Part shown: positions 47,091-61,380 of the stretch, one piece after another
Numbering within the stretch: the stretch's first letter is position 1
How the letters are laid out: each line of letters opens with the position of its first letter
NCBI RefSeq assembly: GCF_028389875.1
Contig: NC_084670.1
Location: 11,379,383 to 11,443,382 of the forward strand
Length of the DNA stretch: 64,000 bases
Direction of reading: 5' to 3'
Origin: Rhea pennata
Taxonomy: Eukaryota; Chordata; Aves; Rheiformes; Rheidae
Notes under the pieces: generated by a model
Seen by the model: the letters and a program-made list of their open reading frames with translations, nothing else
What the model was told of the DNA's origin: nothing
Database searches by the model: none
Translations under genes and position numbers: made by a program

Positions 47091-49625
47091 CATTTCGAAA
47101 GAAGAGTGTTTGAGATGGATTAAGGAGAATGCCAGCAGATGGACAGATTCTGTTGTTGCTGCTGGCAACCATCTAAGCAGCCATTTTGAACAATGCTGAT
47201 ACCGAGGTGCTGATAACACAAAGATGAGGATGGGATAAACATCCAGCCAGTTCCTATCGCCCTGCTCGCGCATCCTCCCTCCCCGCGCACCGAGGCTGCA
47301 GCCCTCTTAGTAGAGACCTTGGTGACTTCCAGAGAAGCACCTTGTCCTCTTAGCTCTGCTGGTGGACCCAGCCTTCTTTATTTATATTGATTTTCCTAAA
47401 GCTTAACAGAGATGTTGGCGGTTTGGTCTGTCCCAAGAGTGCCCGTCTTGTGGATCCCAAGCGTGATGTGCCATGGTGGTCTTGACATTTGGGTATTTTG
47501 CAGCCATTGTGCACCCAAGTAGAGCTCAGGACATTTGGTCATTCTAGTATAGGTGGGAAAAACTTCCCTCCCTCCCTGTGCACGTTTTAAGTGTTTAGTT
47601 ATAGAGCGTGATGGTGTTTGAGTGGATTCTAGGGTTGGCAGGAGATGTGCCATGAGTTGGATGAGTTTGAGATCTTTTTACCTTTGCATCAAAACGATTA
47701 ATATGGGACTGTGGTTGCAAACTGAGTAGATCCCCTTTGCACATACATACACTGGTCTCACCTTCCACTTCTCCCACTCCCATTACTGCTGTCTCTTGGC
47801 TGTCAGGGGCATGTTTTGGGTTAGGGTGTACTGCTCTTGGAGGTCTTTAAGACCTGTATTGGTAACTATTTGGATTGTTAGATTTTTAGCACCGGAATCA
47901 GTGGCCTTATTTCTGTCTGTTGTGTTTCTCCTCTGTTCCCCATTCCCAGATAAATAACCTTTTCATGCATCAGCCTTTCCCCAGCAAGCCCGATCTTTTC
48001 CTAATAAATAAAAAAGGTTTTTTCTTGTTTTGCAGGAGGAGTTGGGCCAGGACGAGTGTGGGGTTGTTCTTGGGAACTGCCTAACTTTGCCCAAGGCTCG
48101 CTGTGTCAGTGAGGCCCCCAAGTAGCTAGTCTCTGGCCACTGTAAGGGCACTGAAAGGCGAGCGCGGCTCTGAGTATGTGCCCCACAGAGCCAACCAGGG
48201 GAAACTGCAGGGCCTTGGCTGCTCAGCCCGAGCACATCCCTGGGACGCTGGACGCATCTTGGATCAAAGAAATGGGACCTCTGGTTGCCACAGGTCATGG
48301 GGGTGCAAGGTGGGGGTGATTAGTTGGTGACGTGCATTTGCAATTTGGTGTTTTGACATGCTTTCCGTAAGACACCCCATTCCCAGTTTCCAAGTAACAC
48401 TGATGTGCTGTGTGCAGCAACCCTGTCTCAGTGTTTCCGCTGTCTAGGAGCATGAAGTGGCCCAGATTGGGGCTGAGCCAGGCAGCCAGAACAGGCACAG
48501 TGACAGGAACACGATACAATATTTATACTGATTCTCAGTGAGTTGCTTTAGGTCAAGGATTTGCATCTAATTTCCAAATTACGGGTCTTTCAGATGTCCC
48601 TGGAGTGCAGGGCCCCACATGAGGAGCTGAAGGTGACTAACAGTAAGCTGGTGTTTTCTTGCTGCCTTCCAGTAATGCTTCGGACTAGTTTGTAGACCAC
48701 AGGCTGGAAGTTCTGCGTATTTACATCGCAGCATCTCTGACCTTGATGTGTGAGGTGATGCTATTCCTTTCTTCCACAGCAGTTCTTGCTGCAGCTTTTT
48801 CCAGTGAGCACAGTTAAGAATTTCTTTGGGATTAAGATTTGTACATACAAATTGTAGAGAAATCTGTTTGTACATGTACACATATATCTAATTATACACA
48901 GTACAGGAAACTTTACTGTGAAGTAGCAGATGGGAGAATTAAAGCAGTTGGGCAAGCATTTTGTGGTTTCCTTTTTTAATTTGTCCCTTGAGTCTGTTAC
49001 ATTTTGAGGTAAATCTTACGTTTTACTTCTTTACTTCTTTTTTTATCCTATCTGAGAAGTATCTTCTCCCCCTTGAGTTTCTCCTCTTGAAGCCTTCTCT
49101 ATTTGATCCATGAATCATGGACTATTCATATTTGACGTTCTTGCTAAAATAAGGGACATCTGGACTGAAAGTTGGAAAATCAAGTCATAAACCTCACTTG
49201 TGAAATGTTATTTTGGTGTGTTGGGGAGCTGTTGAGATTGAATGAGCTCTTTGAAGACCTCAAGGTCACAGAGGCACTGCAGTGGATACAGCATTAAGTG
49301 GGATGGTGAACTTGGTGGCTTCTAATGTGCTGTTTTGCTGTGTGTTCCTGTTCACCTGCTTCCCACTGTGGAAAATATCACTTGGCAATGGCAGGCATGA
49401 AGCAGGTGCTTGTAAGGATAACCAAGAACAAACTGAGCTTTGGAGTGTTTTTCAAGCTGTAGCTTCTGAATAGCGCAGAATGTAGTGTAACCCTTTGCTC
49501 TTTCCCAGAAACCCCTGGATGGCTCAGAAATGTGTTTCTTCCCTTTCCTTGAGCTCTTTCCATCTCATCTTGAATTTGACTCCATCTGCTTTAGCTTCAT
49601 GGCCTCTGTTCTGCCATATAAAACA

Positions 49626-49679
49626 CTCTTCAGGATGGCTTAGAGTGAAACCCTCTTCAGGCTGGCTTAGGCGTGCTTG
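49626..49679 (+). repeat. Two-copy 27-bp tandem duplication
   Basis: CTCTTCAGGATGGCTTAGAG is followed 27 bases later by CTCTTCAGGCTGGCTTAGGC. It is a small local duplication in the intron with no coding content. Confidence 0.6.
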
Positions 49680-52600
49680 CAAGCAGCCAGGTCATTGCGA
49701 TGCAGGAGCATGTTCAGTTGATGGTTTATGAAGTTGTGGCTTCCAGAACCAGAGCATGACACTGCAGTGCTACCGCCTGCCATGCTCCCCTGCAGCACAA
49801 GGGCAGTCGGTTCTTCAACCATCACTAGCATGCGCATGGCAAAGGGCAGCAGGTCTCCTTGCTTTCTGCTGCTTTAGCATCGGAGATGGATGAGTGGGTC
49901 ATCAGGCTGTTCCTGTGCAGACAAGATGTGTTGGGAACAGGTATTTGCTGCCCACTTGTTTGGAGTGAGATAGGAAGTTGGTTTCTTATCACTTCCTGAC
50001 TTTTGCTGCTATCATGTGGGATGAGCAGGTACGTTCAGAGGCATCGCTGGGTCCACGTTGACTGAGTAGCAGCCCCCATGTCATGCAAGCAGCCATTCTC
50101 TCAAAAATTCAAAATGATGACTTTATTTGAAAGAGTCACATGCTTAGCACCTTGCTTAAGTCAGAAGTTTTTGCTAGTGGCTCACAATGGGCTAATTTCC
50201 AAGTGGCATACCAGAAATGTAAATGGAGAAGTCATGCCGTGTTGGAAGCATGTTAGTGCTATGCTAACTAAGAGAAGGAGCAGAGAGAAATTTTGTTCTG
50301 TTGTCTGTCTTTATTGTAATAAAAATCTGCTACCTAGACCCTGTAAATTCTTTAAAACTAAAACTAAAAAAAAAAAAAAAGTCTGGGCAGGCTGAAGATG
50401 AATTGGTTCCAAAGCCCTTGACTTCCACAACAGAAAAGAGAGTTGGTGATGTGGAGGAATGGCTTCATGATGTGAAGGGAACGGCTTGGGATTGTCCAAA
50501 TTTGGAGAACTCACTTGAAAGCACTTGTTTTCCAAGAAGGTTGTGCCAGTGGGACGTGGAGGGCTCTTCCTGAAATGGCCAACGCTTAGTTATTCTTTTG
50601 CAGTTGAGTATAGCATGGAAATTAAGGCTCAGGGAAAAAAGGCCAAACCAAATGAAATCAGTGCAGAGAACCACCTTTCTGTTACCAGAGCAGACTTTTT
50701 CCTTGCCGAAGGGAGAACTTGTATGTTGGGTATTCCCTCTGCAAACGATGCTGTCTTTCGCCAGCACCACTGGCGCAACCCAGCAGCTGTAGGGGTTTGC
50801 AGAATCAGGTGAAGGATTTAGCAGGCACGGCTGCTTCTGATGTGGTGATGCCACACTTTGGAGAGTGTCCTGAAAATGAGATCCAAGCCCTTGGTTTCGA
50901 TAGGTGATTATTTGCAGTGTGTGTTTGCCATGTCTGAAAGAGGCACAAGGTGGTAGCCAGGCTTTCCCTCCCAGTGCTGCTCGCCTGCCTGGGTCTGGCT
51001 TGATTTTGGTGGCTTCCAGCTTAGCCCAGAGCCTGTGGTTTGAGCGCTGTGCGAAGTGCCAGTGTCTGAGAGGTTGTTTTTCCTCATCCATCCCCACACC
51101 CACGCATCGGTCAGCCACTCGATGGTTTCCTGGACTATGAGGTTTGATGAACCATTAACCTAAAAATGCCCTGAGTAGGAAGAAACGTTTCCAAGGTCTA
51201 AAAATCTTATGAGGCCTCTGAAGTGGGAATGGGAACTGTGGTTTGCCTGAGTGGCTTTCCTTGCTGCTGGCTTTGCTGTGAACTGGCTTGGCGTTGTGGG
51301 TGCAAGGGCATGTTTGGGATCTTGCAGAGACGGGAATTCAACCCTCCAGGGCTGGGTTGGCAGGAGAAGCCGTCTTCCAAGCAGATGTCCTTTTGGCATG
51401 AGATCCAGCAGGTTTTAAGACAGGATGTCCCTGTGTGCTCCAGAGAGAGCTGAAAGTTTTAAAATAAATAACAGCCTGGGAATGTCTGAATCCAGCTAAG
51501 AATTCTTGGGGAAAGGGATTTGGCAATCGCGGTCTGTGTCTGTGGGCAGGCTCAGGGCTGCTGATGGAGGATGACATTTTCAGCTTCTCACTGTCCCGCT
51601 GGCTGTGCCAGGTGAACCCTGAATCGTACTTTACACGGGGCAGTGGGTTTGGGTAACCCCTTCCCATTCAGGGCAGCCCTGTGCCCAACTCCAGCGCTGA
51701 AGATACCACTCCCCTCCTTGTCTGCTACTTTTCCTGAAAAGGGGCTCTTGAGCTAGAGGGAAAGCAACTCTTTTTAAGGAATAACGGCCCTTCATTGCGT
51801 CAGCCTGCTGTAGCTTTAGGGATGCAGTTGTTAGGCCATGACCACGGTGTGCTGGGACAGGAGTTGAGTGGCTATAGGAACGCCCTCCCACTGCCCGGAG
51901 GAGGACATGATGGGTGACGCTACATATGAAACTGGAAGTAGGGTGTCCACGAGCTCAAATCAGTGCCAACTAGTGATTGTATGATGTTATGGGACCTTGG
52001 GAGAGCCTGTGTAGTGCGGATCTGCTGGAAAATCTGAGTTGCTCTGGGGAGTCTAGTGCAGAGACACCTGGGTGGCAGAAGGTGGCCTTTCCTCCTGGAG
52101 GAGTTTGGCAGCTTTCCTGTATGCTTCTGCTCCGGGTGCTGCAACTCAGGAGGGAGCTGGCAGCAGAAACCTGCCCCCATTTTCACAGTAGGGGCCCTGG
52201 GACTCTAGGGACACTCAAGGGACTTCAGGGGGTTTGACTAGGAGCAGCCAGAGAAAGTAAGAACGAGCAGGTTATCCTGTGTTGGCCGATGGGTGGATGC
52301 TTGGGGAAGGGGGGAAAGAAATCCAGAGCAGAACGATGCTTCTCCTGGTTATGTGCAGTGTAACACAGCCAGCAGAGCGAACACGCTTTTTGGAGAAACC
52401 AGCCCTTCCTCCACCCTACTTCAACACTGTCCTAGAACGATGCAGTGAGGTTTGGGAGGAGGGCGGTGAAGAAGACACTAGGAGTGATAGAGCTGTAGTT
52501 TTCACAGGCCATGAGAACTGTAATAAAAAATGAATGTATTGTAGCATGACTTTTTTTTCCTTCCAATTGCAGTATTCTTGGCAGTTTGGCTTTGCTAAAT

Positions 52601-53489
52601 ATTTTAACACTTTTCTAATTGGAGGCCGAATTAATTTCCCCATGCTAATATTTGCACAGGGTTAGCATGCCCGCAGAAGAAGCCTCTCTGAAGGGCTTCC
52701 TCTTTGAAGGGCTTTCCATGCTGTTTGGCTCTGTTGTGTTGTCTGTCCATCTCCAAGGTGCCAAAGGTTACCGGTTGGGTAACAGCCCCTCAAGTGCTAG
52801 TGTCCCTGTCGTAGGGCTTTGGGGTATTTGTTGGAAAGATCAAGGACTTTGTGCTCCTGAGACTCCCCACGGCTGTGACTTCTTGGGTTTTTCTTCAGGG
52901 TTTGTAGGGTGTGATGGAGAGATTTGCGGCCTGCGGTGAAGGGGACAAGTGGAGGGTGTCTGGTGGACCAGGCTGGAGGAAGGGAGCCCCGCTGCAGCGT
53001 GGCCTGGGGTGCTGAGGCTCATCTCTTCTAGCCCAGCATTTGCAGGCAACGTTTTTGCATTGGGAGCATGCAGCTGTTATCCGGATGTTGGGTGAAAGGT
53101 TCTCCTCGGAGCTCAAGAGAACGTATTTATCATTTAAGAGGGTAACTTGGGGTGAGAAAGAAAAAGAAAGAAAAGCAGCCTAATCTTGCAATTTAAATAT
53201 ATTTAAAGATTCCCTCTGTTTGAGGCTGCTTCCTACCCTTGATCAGAAGGAAATGCTGTTAGCTACAGAGTGGAATAAATCGAGGGCACCCTTATCTGTG
53301 CAAGATAAATTACTATTGTTTAGGAAAGACACTCCAGGGATTGAAGAATTTAATTAAATACACAGGGATTATGAATATGCATGTAAATTAGACAATCTAG
53401 ATATGACATGGCTATAACTGCAGGGAATTGTTCGAACTTAAAAGTGTAATCATTCTTTTTATCAGTATGTGGGGACGGGTAGCAAAGGA

Positions 53490-53640
53490 GAAGACTCCTG
53501 TTCCCGTTCTCCTCCGACTTGGCTGTGCGCGGGTCGTCGAGCAGTGGGAATCGCCCGCAGCGGGTTCGTCGCCGGTGCCGCGAAGACGGTGCACCGGAGC
53601 CTTTCCTGCGGCCAAAGGAGCCGCGGCAGCCCCTGGAGAT
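53490..53640. other. Small isolated CpG-rich patch in AT-rich intron
   Basis: About 150 bases with many CpGs (GCGCGGGTCGTCGAGC, GGTTCGTCGCCGGTGCCGCG), flanked on both sides by AT-rich sequence. Too short for a standard CpG island; the function is unknown. Confidence 0.5.
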
Positions 53641-56600
53641 GTGCAAATGTTAGCTGAGGGGTTTATTTCCCCTGGCATGCAATAGATAAGTGTGAATAAG
53701 AGAAACAATATAGAAAGAGATTTCTTTCTTTTTTTTAATTTTATTTATTTTTTTTTAAGAATTGAGACTCCCAAGAAATTCAGAGTGACATGTGGAAATG
53801 TGCTTGTGCTACAAAATTACAGTGAAGTTTGGGGAGCTTGTAACAGCTTGGTAACTGTACTGACCAAAGGTAGTTGTTAAAGGGGTGTTAACTGTAATAC
53901 GTGGTGTTGCCTTTAATGTTTTTAATTAGCAAATTTTAGAAGTAGCATCTACTGCAGAGAGATTTGTTCTGTTTTCCCGCATGCTTCCTTTGTCTGACTT
54001 CCCCTCTGTCCATTTGCTTTCATTGTCCTACTAAAATCAGTTTTCTTTATAGTTTGAGTCCAGGACTTGCAGCTGAAGAAGAAAGAAATCGTCACAAGCC
54101 CTCCGCCCTTGATTTTTTTTTTTTAATACTCAAAATGGGCAGAGAGACTTGGGCATAATCTGATTTTGGGCTTGACCAGACATTAAAAAAAAAGAAAAGA
54201 AAAAAAGAGAGTGGATCCTAGTGGGGTGTTGTCCATTTTGCTGATTTTTCTCCCACTCCTTTTCCCCAGCCTTGTTCTTTTTTGGGTTTTGGGTTTTTTC
54301 TCCCCCCCCCCTTTTTTTCTATTCTTGCTTTCCAGTCAGAGGAAAACACTCTCCACTGCCTGGGAGTCGGAGCTGTGCGAAGGGACTGGTTTGGATGGGG
54401 GTCCCCATTGGGTCCCCTCCGAGCCAGGGGCTGGGAACGGAGCCGCTTCCCAGGAAGGCAGGGTGCTCCGCAGAGCCCAGCGGGTGCTGCTGGCCCTGGT
54501 CCTGGCACCCCCCTTCCTTCCCTGAGGGCTGATGGTCTTCAGGAGCTCAGTCCCTTTCCTGTTCAAGCCATTTATTTCCTATTTATCTCTTCGAAAAAGT
54601 GATTTTCCAACCCCTGGTTTGTGGGTTTTGATTTAAAACAACAACAACAAAACAGGAAAACCTCCTCTAACCTGAAAATGTGAAAGATCTGAAGCCTCCG
54701 TGCTGCACGTTTTTCAAAAGCCTTGGAAGACTTTGTTTTCATCAAAAAAAAAATATAACGGCAGGAGCATATTTGTATGGGCATGCAAGTGCACAGAGAT
54801 GGGTTTGAACATTTGTAATAAAGTATTTCTAATAAAAATTTAATGTCCTCAAGACAGTGTTATGGTAGCTCATTACTATTAAAGGTCATTTGAAGAGTAT
54901 TGATCCTAAATGTTACAGCTGAATGTAAACTTTGAGTGTTACAGTTATTAATGTATATTTATGATCTATGGGACGTGTGTAAAAGGAAAATGAGAATATA
55001 AATGAGATGGTGACCTCATTTGTTTCAGAATTGCCAAAGGCTGAGTTCACGTCATCCAACTCAGTTTTAAGTGTTGCTTTCTTCCTCATATTATATAAAT
55101 TGAGCCAGGTTTTTTAGCTGGCAAAATCTTTCAGTCCTGCCTCAGAAAGGGAATGAATACTTGAATTTTCAGGTCATACCTGTGGCAGAGCCTGAAGCTC
55201 TGTATCTGTTGCTAAATGTGTATCGGGGAACAGTATTTTGCACGCGGCTTTGATGCTGACACCGAAAGAGCAAGGACTGAACTTTGTGTGTGACCAAATT
55301 GCTAACATACATAGGAGCTCAGGGAAGCATGCATCTACTGTGAGTGTAATTAGAAGGTTATGCCAGTGAAAAGCAATTACGTTTTTTTTATTAAATTAAT
55401 TTAAAACATTAAGGCTGTATACTGAGGGAGCAGGTGGTAGTATATTTATATTTTTGCTGTACTCTAATGCACGTATGTTTGCACATCTGAGGCAGAAGGA
55501 ATGTATTCACAGTGAATTTTAAGGCTCTTTGTATTTAAAAAGAAAAGACAAAAACCTGTGGTGGCAGGAGGAAGATAAACGGAGCTTGTGATATTTCAAA
55601 GTCACATTAATCTTTTTTTTCTTTCCAATTTTTTTTTTCCTTTTAATGTATGACTTTCTCCAGGGAAATTGTCTCCTCATTGACTGCAGCGGATTAATGT
55701 GCACAGATCAGCTCCTGCATTATTTTTCTGTTTTGACAGAGTGATGATTTTTATAAGCGCGTCCCTTTCTGCCAAGATTACAACTTGTGTTTTTTTGGCA
55801 TTTGGAAGAATTCCATGTTAAGAAGTGGCGGAAAAAAAAAAGAAAAAAGAGGGAAAGCCAAATTTCTGAGGCTCAGTGCTAGGAAAGACAAACCCCACTC
55901 AGTGGGGACCGAAGCTGGGGCTTTGGTGGCAGTGATGGGAAGCTGTGGGACCCCTTGCTGCTCCTCGTGCTGCAGGGGCGCTCCGTGTTCCCGCGCGGAA
56001 ATGGGAGGTGGCTGCTGGCGGCGGTGGTGCGGTGGGATGCTGCCCAGCGGCACGAGGGAGGCAGCCCTTGGCGGGGGCGCAACTGCTCTGAGCACAAGCC
56101 GCCGTTCGGACGAACCTTTCCAAAGAGCCCGCTGTTCCCTGGGCCTGTTGATGTCTGTGTATTTTTCTTAATTGTAGTTAAACATAACATTTTTCTGGTG
56201 AACATCGGTAAAGTCCTCTTAAATGAAGAAGTGGTGGCAGAGCAAGCTCTGGCCAAACTGTGCGAGTGGACCGTCTAATGACAGACTTGGCTTTTTTTTT
56301 TTTTTCTTTTTTTTTTCTCTTCTCTATGTGGCTCCCGCAGTATCTTTGGACATGGACTTGACATTGCATTTCTGATGATCGTTGCATCCTGTTTTTAATG
56401 GTTTGTCTAGACAGTGCTGACACAACTATGAAAATAGTTTGGTGACCTAGTCTAGAATTAGTGTGCAAAGAGAAATCAAACATAGCTTCTCATGTTTGCA
56501 ATCAGTTTGAATGACTATACTGTAGAAAAACTTAAGAGGGAGGCAGATTTGGAGTTGCTCCAAAGAGCAAATTGTGAGCAGAATAGCATCCAAACAAACT

Positions 56601-59600
56601 CGTGCAGTAAATATGGAGTGGGTAGCAAAAATGCCCGTGTGCAGGCTAACTGATGCTTTGTCTAGGAGCTGTGTGGCAGGTTTAGGAAGGCTGAAGGAAA
56701 GCTGGAGGTTCGCCACGTTTGCCCCAAAGTTCAGCAGGGAAGTTTGTAACCCAGACTCTGAACTTTGTGGTGTTGTGCCCCGTGTTTGGAGAAGCTCTGT
56801 TGACACAAAAACAATATGTTCCTTGCAAACAGTGTCTTGGATTAGTAATTTGTGAACTTCAGGGACTGTGTTGTGTCCAGTCGAATGGCTCAGAAATACT
56901 TGGTGTGTGCCAGCACTGATGAAGATCAGCAGTGCAGTCGCACCAGGCTGGATTTCAAACCAGTTCCTACACCGCTTGACTACCATCCTAATGCACATAT
57001 CAGCAGTTTTACTTAGATTACTAAACTGGGGCATTTAAAAAGAAAATGTAAGTCAGCCTATCTTTGGGATCATGGGGATACCTGAGCAGATATGTCCCTT
57101 CCATCGTGGAGTTTGTCATCCAGTGATGACCTGAGCACCTTGGAAGAAGGGTGCAATTTGAAACAAGACTCCTGGTTTTAATGTAGCAGCAGCAGAGCTT
57201 TGGGGCTGCTTTGGGCAGCAGGTACTGACATGCTCTTTGGGTTTAGCAGCCTTTGAGAGCTGATTTGCTGCCCGTGGAGGTGCTGATGTCTGAGATATCT
57301 CACAGGGCATCTCTGTCCTGTAGTAGGAATGGAGGGAAAATGGCAGAAAGCTGATAGGCAACTTTTGAGCTCATTTGCAAGGAGATAAATGAAGCGTGAA
57401 AGGGAGTTGTCTATCCATCCTGTTCGTTTAAGGCTTGGCTTTGTTTGTGCAGAGGCAGCTTTGCTTTGGGGATTGCAATCTCGAAAACGCTGGAGCTGCA
57501 GGCATCTTGCTGCAGGGTGGGAGACCCGCAGCTGGCCGTCACGCAGCAGGATATGGGGCCGAGCTGTGCCCCACGCCGCGGCAGAGGGCAGCTGGATGGA
57601 GGCCGTATTTAGCTGGGAACCAGGTGTGCGAGTACTTGAGTGTCGGACTGTGGCCTGGTGACTTTCCGTGCCCTTGAACCTTTGCAGAAACACCATCGTG
57701 ATGACCGAAGGGAGCCGGTCGTGACATTTGCAGGCCTGCAGGGAGCCTGCCCATCTGCGTGCTGCTGTTGGAGGAGGTGTTTCATGACTGCAATTAGTTA
57801 CGTGCGTGAAGAAGGAGGAAACAAATCTTTACTGAGTTGGAAATCCTGTGAAAAGGTCACACTTCTGAAAAGCTGTATGTTTTAAGACCGCTCAGTGCTG
57901 CAAAGCTGCCTTTGAACTGCAAGTGTAGGAGTTTAACACCCTTGCTGCAGCTCTAGGCGCATTAAACCCACAGAGCGGGAAGCGGCGGCAGGGTTAACCC
58001 TCGCGGAGCTGGCCTGTGGCCTTGGACTGGGGGCTCCGTGGCTTTTCCACGTGCTGATGGTGAGGTTTGAGGGAGCTGTGTCCCTGCTAGGTCCCTAGAG
58101 AAGGGCCACCCTGTAACTCGCTGCCCTGGGATGGTGAGGAGCCTGGATGAAGGCAGCAGTGGGAGCCCAACCCTTCTACGAGACGCTGGAGCATCCTGGT
58201 GGGAGGGAGATGTTGGAACTAGAAGAAGCTCTGGTTATTGCTTGAATTTTGGTGGGTGTCAATGGGCCATGAGAGGGGCTGTCTCCCAGGGAACTGTGCT
58301 TCCCCAGTGGGAATACGTGGCTTTTAAAAGACAGAGTAAATATATTTCATCTTGGGTTTGATCAATATTTTGTGCTTACATATTTCTTTTGTCTCAGAGC
58401 TCCCCTGGGCAGGCTGGAAAAGGCTGCCCACGTTAGTGATTTACTTTTCTATGATAAAAAAAATCCTTTTTTGGATGCTCTTCTTAGTTCTCTTTTACTT
58501 GGGCTCTTTAGAAGCTTATTCCTTTGCTGCCCTTCCATATCACCCAGTTCCCAATGTGCCAATATCATCTTTGCTTGTGTCTTTTCTCCTCTACAGCGAC
58601 AGGATTAAGATTCCCTCACCCCAGTGAACATCGATAGTGAAATTCATGTTTATCACCCGGCCTGCTATTAACATAGGTAAAACCCCTTCATTACAGGCTA
58701 TTAGTTAGAGATTGTAGGTGCTAATGGCCTCATTCGGGAGCATACCAAGCACTTGCAAAATCCTGCTGATGTGCAAGAATCGATTGCTATTGATCAGTAG
58801 TCCCTAAGCACAGGCCACATGTTTTGAAGAGGCTTTACTGCTTGCAGAGCAGCCAGCTTCTTCACTCCAGTCCTTTGTTATCCTTTGGACCCTGTCAAAT
58901 CTTGTGAATGAGGAGCCTGGATGTTGTCCACCTGCAAAGTTGGGGCTGGGGCAGTGGGCACGGGAGTCCTTGCCCCCTCACTGGACATTGCTGGCTACTC
59001 AGATGAGGTGTCCTGTCTGCACTCGCTGTTCAAGGTCTCCTTGCTTTGCGGGCTGTGCGCACAGACGTATATTGTGCCCTAGCTGAGTGGCGGGTGGTGC
59101 GTGGGACCTTTGCAGCTGCACAAACTCCTTCGCTTGCAATTCTCTATCTGTAGTCCCTGTGCAAAGCAAACCAGGCAAGTGCAGAAGGAGACATGAAAGC
59201 AGTCTTCATTATCTCCCTTCAGTTTTGTAGTCTTGCTTGGATCCTTCCATTGTAGTGCAGGAGTTGACTAAAGAGGGAAGGAAGAGGCTGAAGAAGACAG
59301 CCAGTCTGCATAGAGGAAGTCTGATCTGGACAAAGGTTGAAGCCTAGGTGATGTACTGAGGTCTAGTTCTTCTTTGAATGGTTGCCATAGCTGCTGGGCT
59401 GTTTTTTGTCTTGGACTCATTTCTTTCGCAGATGACACATGGCTTTTTGGGGAGGAGCTTTCTAATGTCTTCTGAATTTCCTATTTTCTCCCTTCTTGAG
59501 ACTGTTCCATACCCTCATGGTGGTTTTGGTCTGGAGGGTCATGTTATGTTCACTTCTTCTTTGAAGCTGGGCATGGGTGTGAAGAGCCCTTTTTTCTAAC

Positions 59601-61331
59601 CCTGGCCATGTTATCTTTTCAAAAGTGTTTGTATGTGATCAGTTTGTATTTTAAGGTCTTACTGATTCTGGCTGAGGACAAGGAGGGGGTGTTTTTGGCT
59701 TTTTATTTCTGTTGTGAGTGTGTTTCTGTAGAGATAACTTGCTCAGCAGTTGCAGTGGGCATAGGAAGCAGGGACATTTGCTGTATTGAGGCTGATTCGT
59801 GGTGGCATCTGGAGATCTTGGTCTTTTGTGGTCATGCTCTAGGTGAAACTGGTCCGCTGCCCCTTATTATCCCAGATAGATATTTTGGAAGTGTGATGCA
59901 GGTTCTACTGACAGATGTTTCTTTGCAATCTCAATCTCTAACCGAGCTGGATCATGTGATGAGCTGACAGATGGTACAAGTTTTAGGAGTGTTATCTATG
60001 GGCAGTGGGAGAACCAGCAAATGCTTAACCTACCATCTGAAACACCAATGTGTGTCTTGTTGTCTGTGGCCACTCAGCACAATAGCCAAGTGCTCTTTGA
60101 GCACAGGGCCCAAGGCCAACGTTAGTATGTGTTGCCACTCTTGTTCCAAGGGTCCAAGACTCCTGGCAATGGCCTAATGCAACATGCCCCCTCATTCATG
60201 TGGCTTTACTTTCATGGCTAGTCCTAGAGGTTTTCTGGGGATTCCCAATATGCATCAAATATCCATGGAGAGGAATGTACTGCAGTTCCCTGTGGCTGCT
60301 GTGCCCTTGCGGTTCCTTCTGGACTGGAACATGCCTCACGGCCCGGGAGGGCTGGGACAGGACTAAGAGGGTCAGGAAGACACTGTAGTACTGGCAAATT
60401 GGATGTGCTGCTTCCCATGCAGGCTGATGGCTTACACTCTTAGCGAGGGGTCAGGGCACTGGGAATAGCATGTCTTGGGGATGTCTGAGAGGAAGGCTAG
60501 TTAAAAGCAAGAGAGGAAAGCAGGAGCATGGGCTCTGAGCAGGTGTTGACCTCTGCTAGTCTGCCTGACCACTGGGGACCAAGTCCAGAGGGACCTCTGA
60601 CTCTTGCAGTGTGAACTAATGTCATTTTAATCAAATCATATATACCTGGTTAGGTTTCTGCTGGTGTAAGGGATTATTCTGAAGAGTCAGCTTGGCTGTA
60701 TGAACATTGCTCTTGCTGCTTTTGGTGTCTGGCATAAGTTTTTCCCAAGACAGATTTCGCTGTTCTGTCAGTGGCAGTAGCCTTGTCTTTTTCCTGCATC
60801 ATCTGAGTGAATCAGGTGCGAAGCACTTTTGGGGAAAGCTGGGTGAATTGCTGCCTTCTAGATGCCCTGAGAAACACCTGGGCTCTAGTTGCGCTGGTGG
60901 TAACATGCTTATGTCTCTGCATGAGACTAGGATTGCTGGGTGAGGGCCTACTTGTGACAGGTGAAAACTTCTAGTAAATTAATAAATAAATTCGGATGCC
61001 TTTCCAGGCTGTGTGACGTGAGCAGGGGAGAAATTTTTCATGGTGATGAGTCACCTGTTCGTGGCCTGTTGGCAGACAGACCACCGAGCTGCCTTGAATC
61101 TGCAGTCCTCCTGTGTTCAGACACCATCGGGTGGAGAAACTGCTGATGCAGCCTGCAGTGTCTGAAACGCGTTGTTGCCATCTGCCTCCCTGACAGAGTT
61201 GAAACAGCTTCTTTTTTTAACTCGAGTTTGCTGAGTCTTGGCTAATTAGCTGCCTTTGGAATTTGTAACGTAGAAAAAAGCCTGCTAAGTTTGGGATGCA
61301 GTGGGGGTACTAGGGCAATGTACATGCATGG

Positions 61332-61332
<1 letters not shown>

Positions 61333-61368
<36 letters not shown>

Positions 61369-61380
61369 AAGTCTAATTTG
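61333..61380. repeat. T39A9 homopolymer tract
   Basis: Thirty-nine T bases (61333-61371) then nine A bases. No LINE body is recognisable next to it on either side. Such tracts are length-variable and error-prone in assemblies. Confidence 0.9.
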
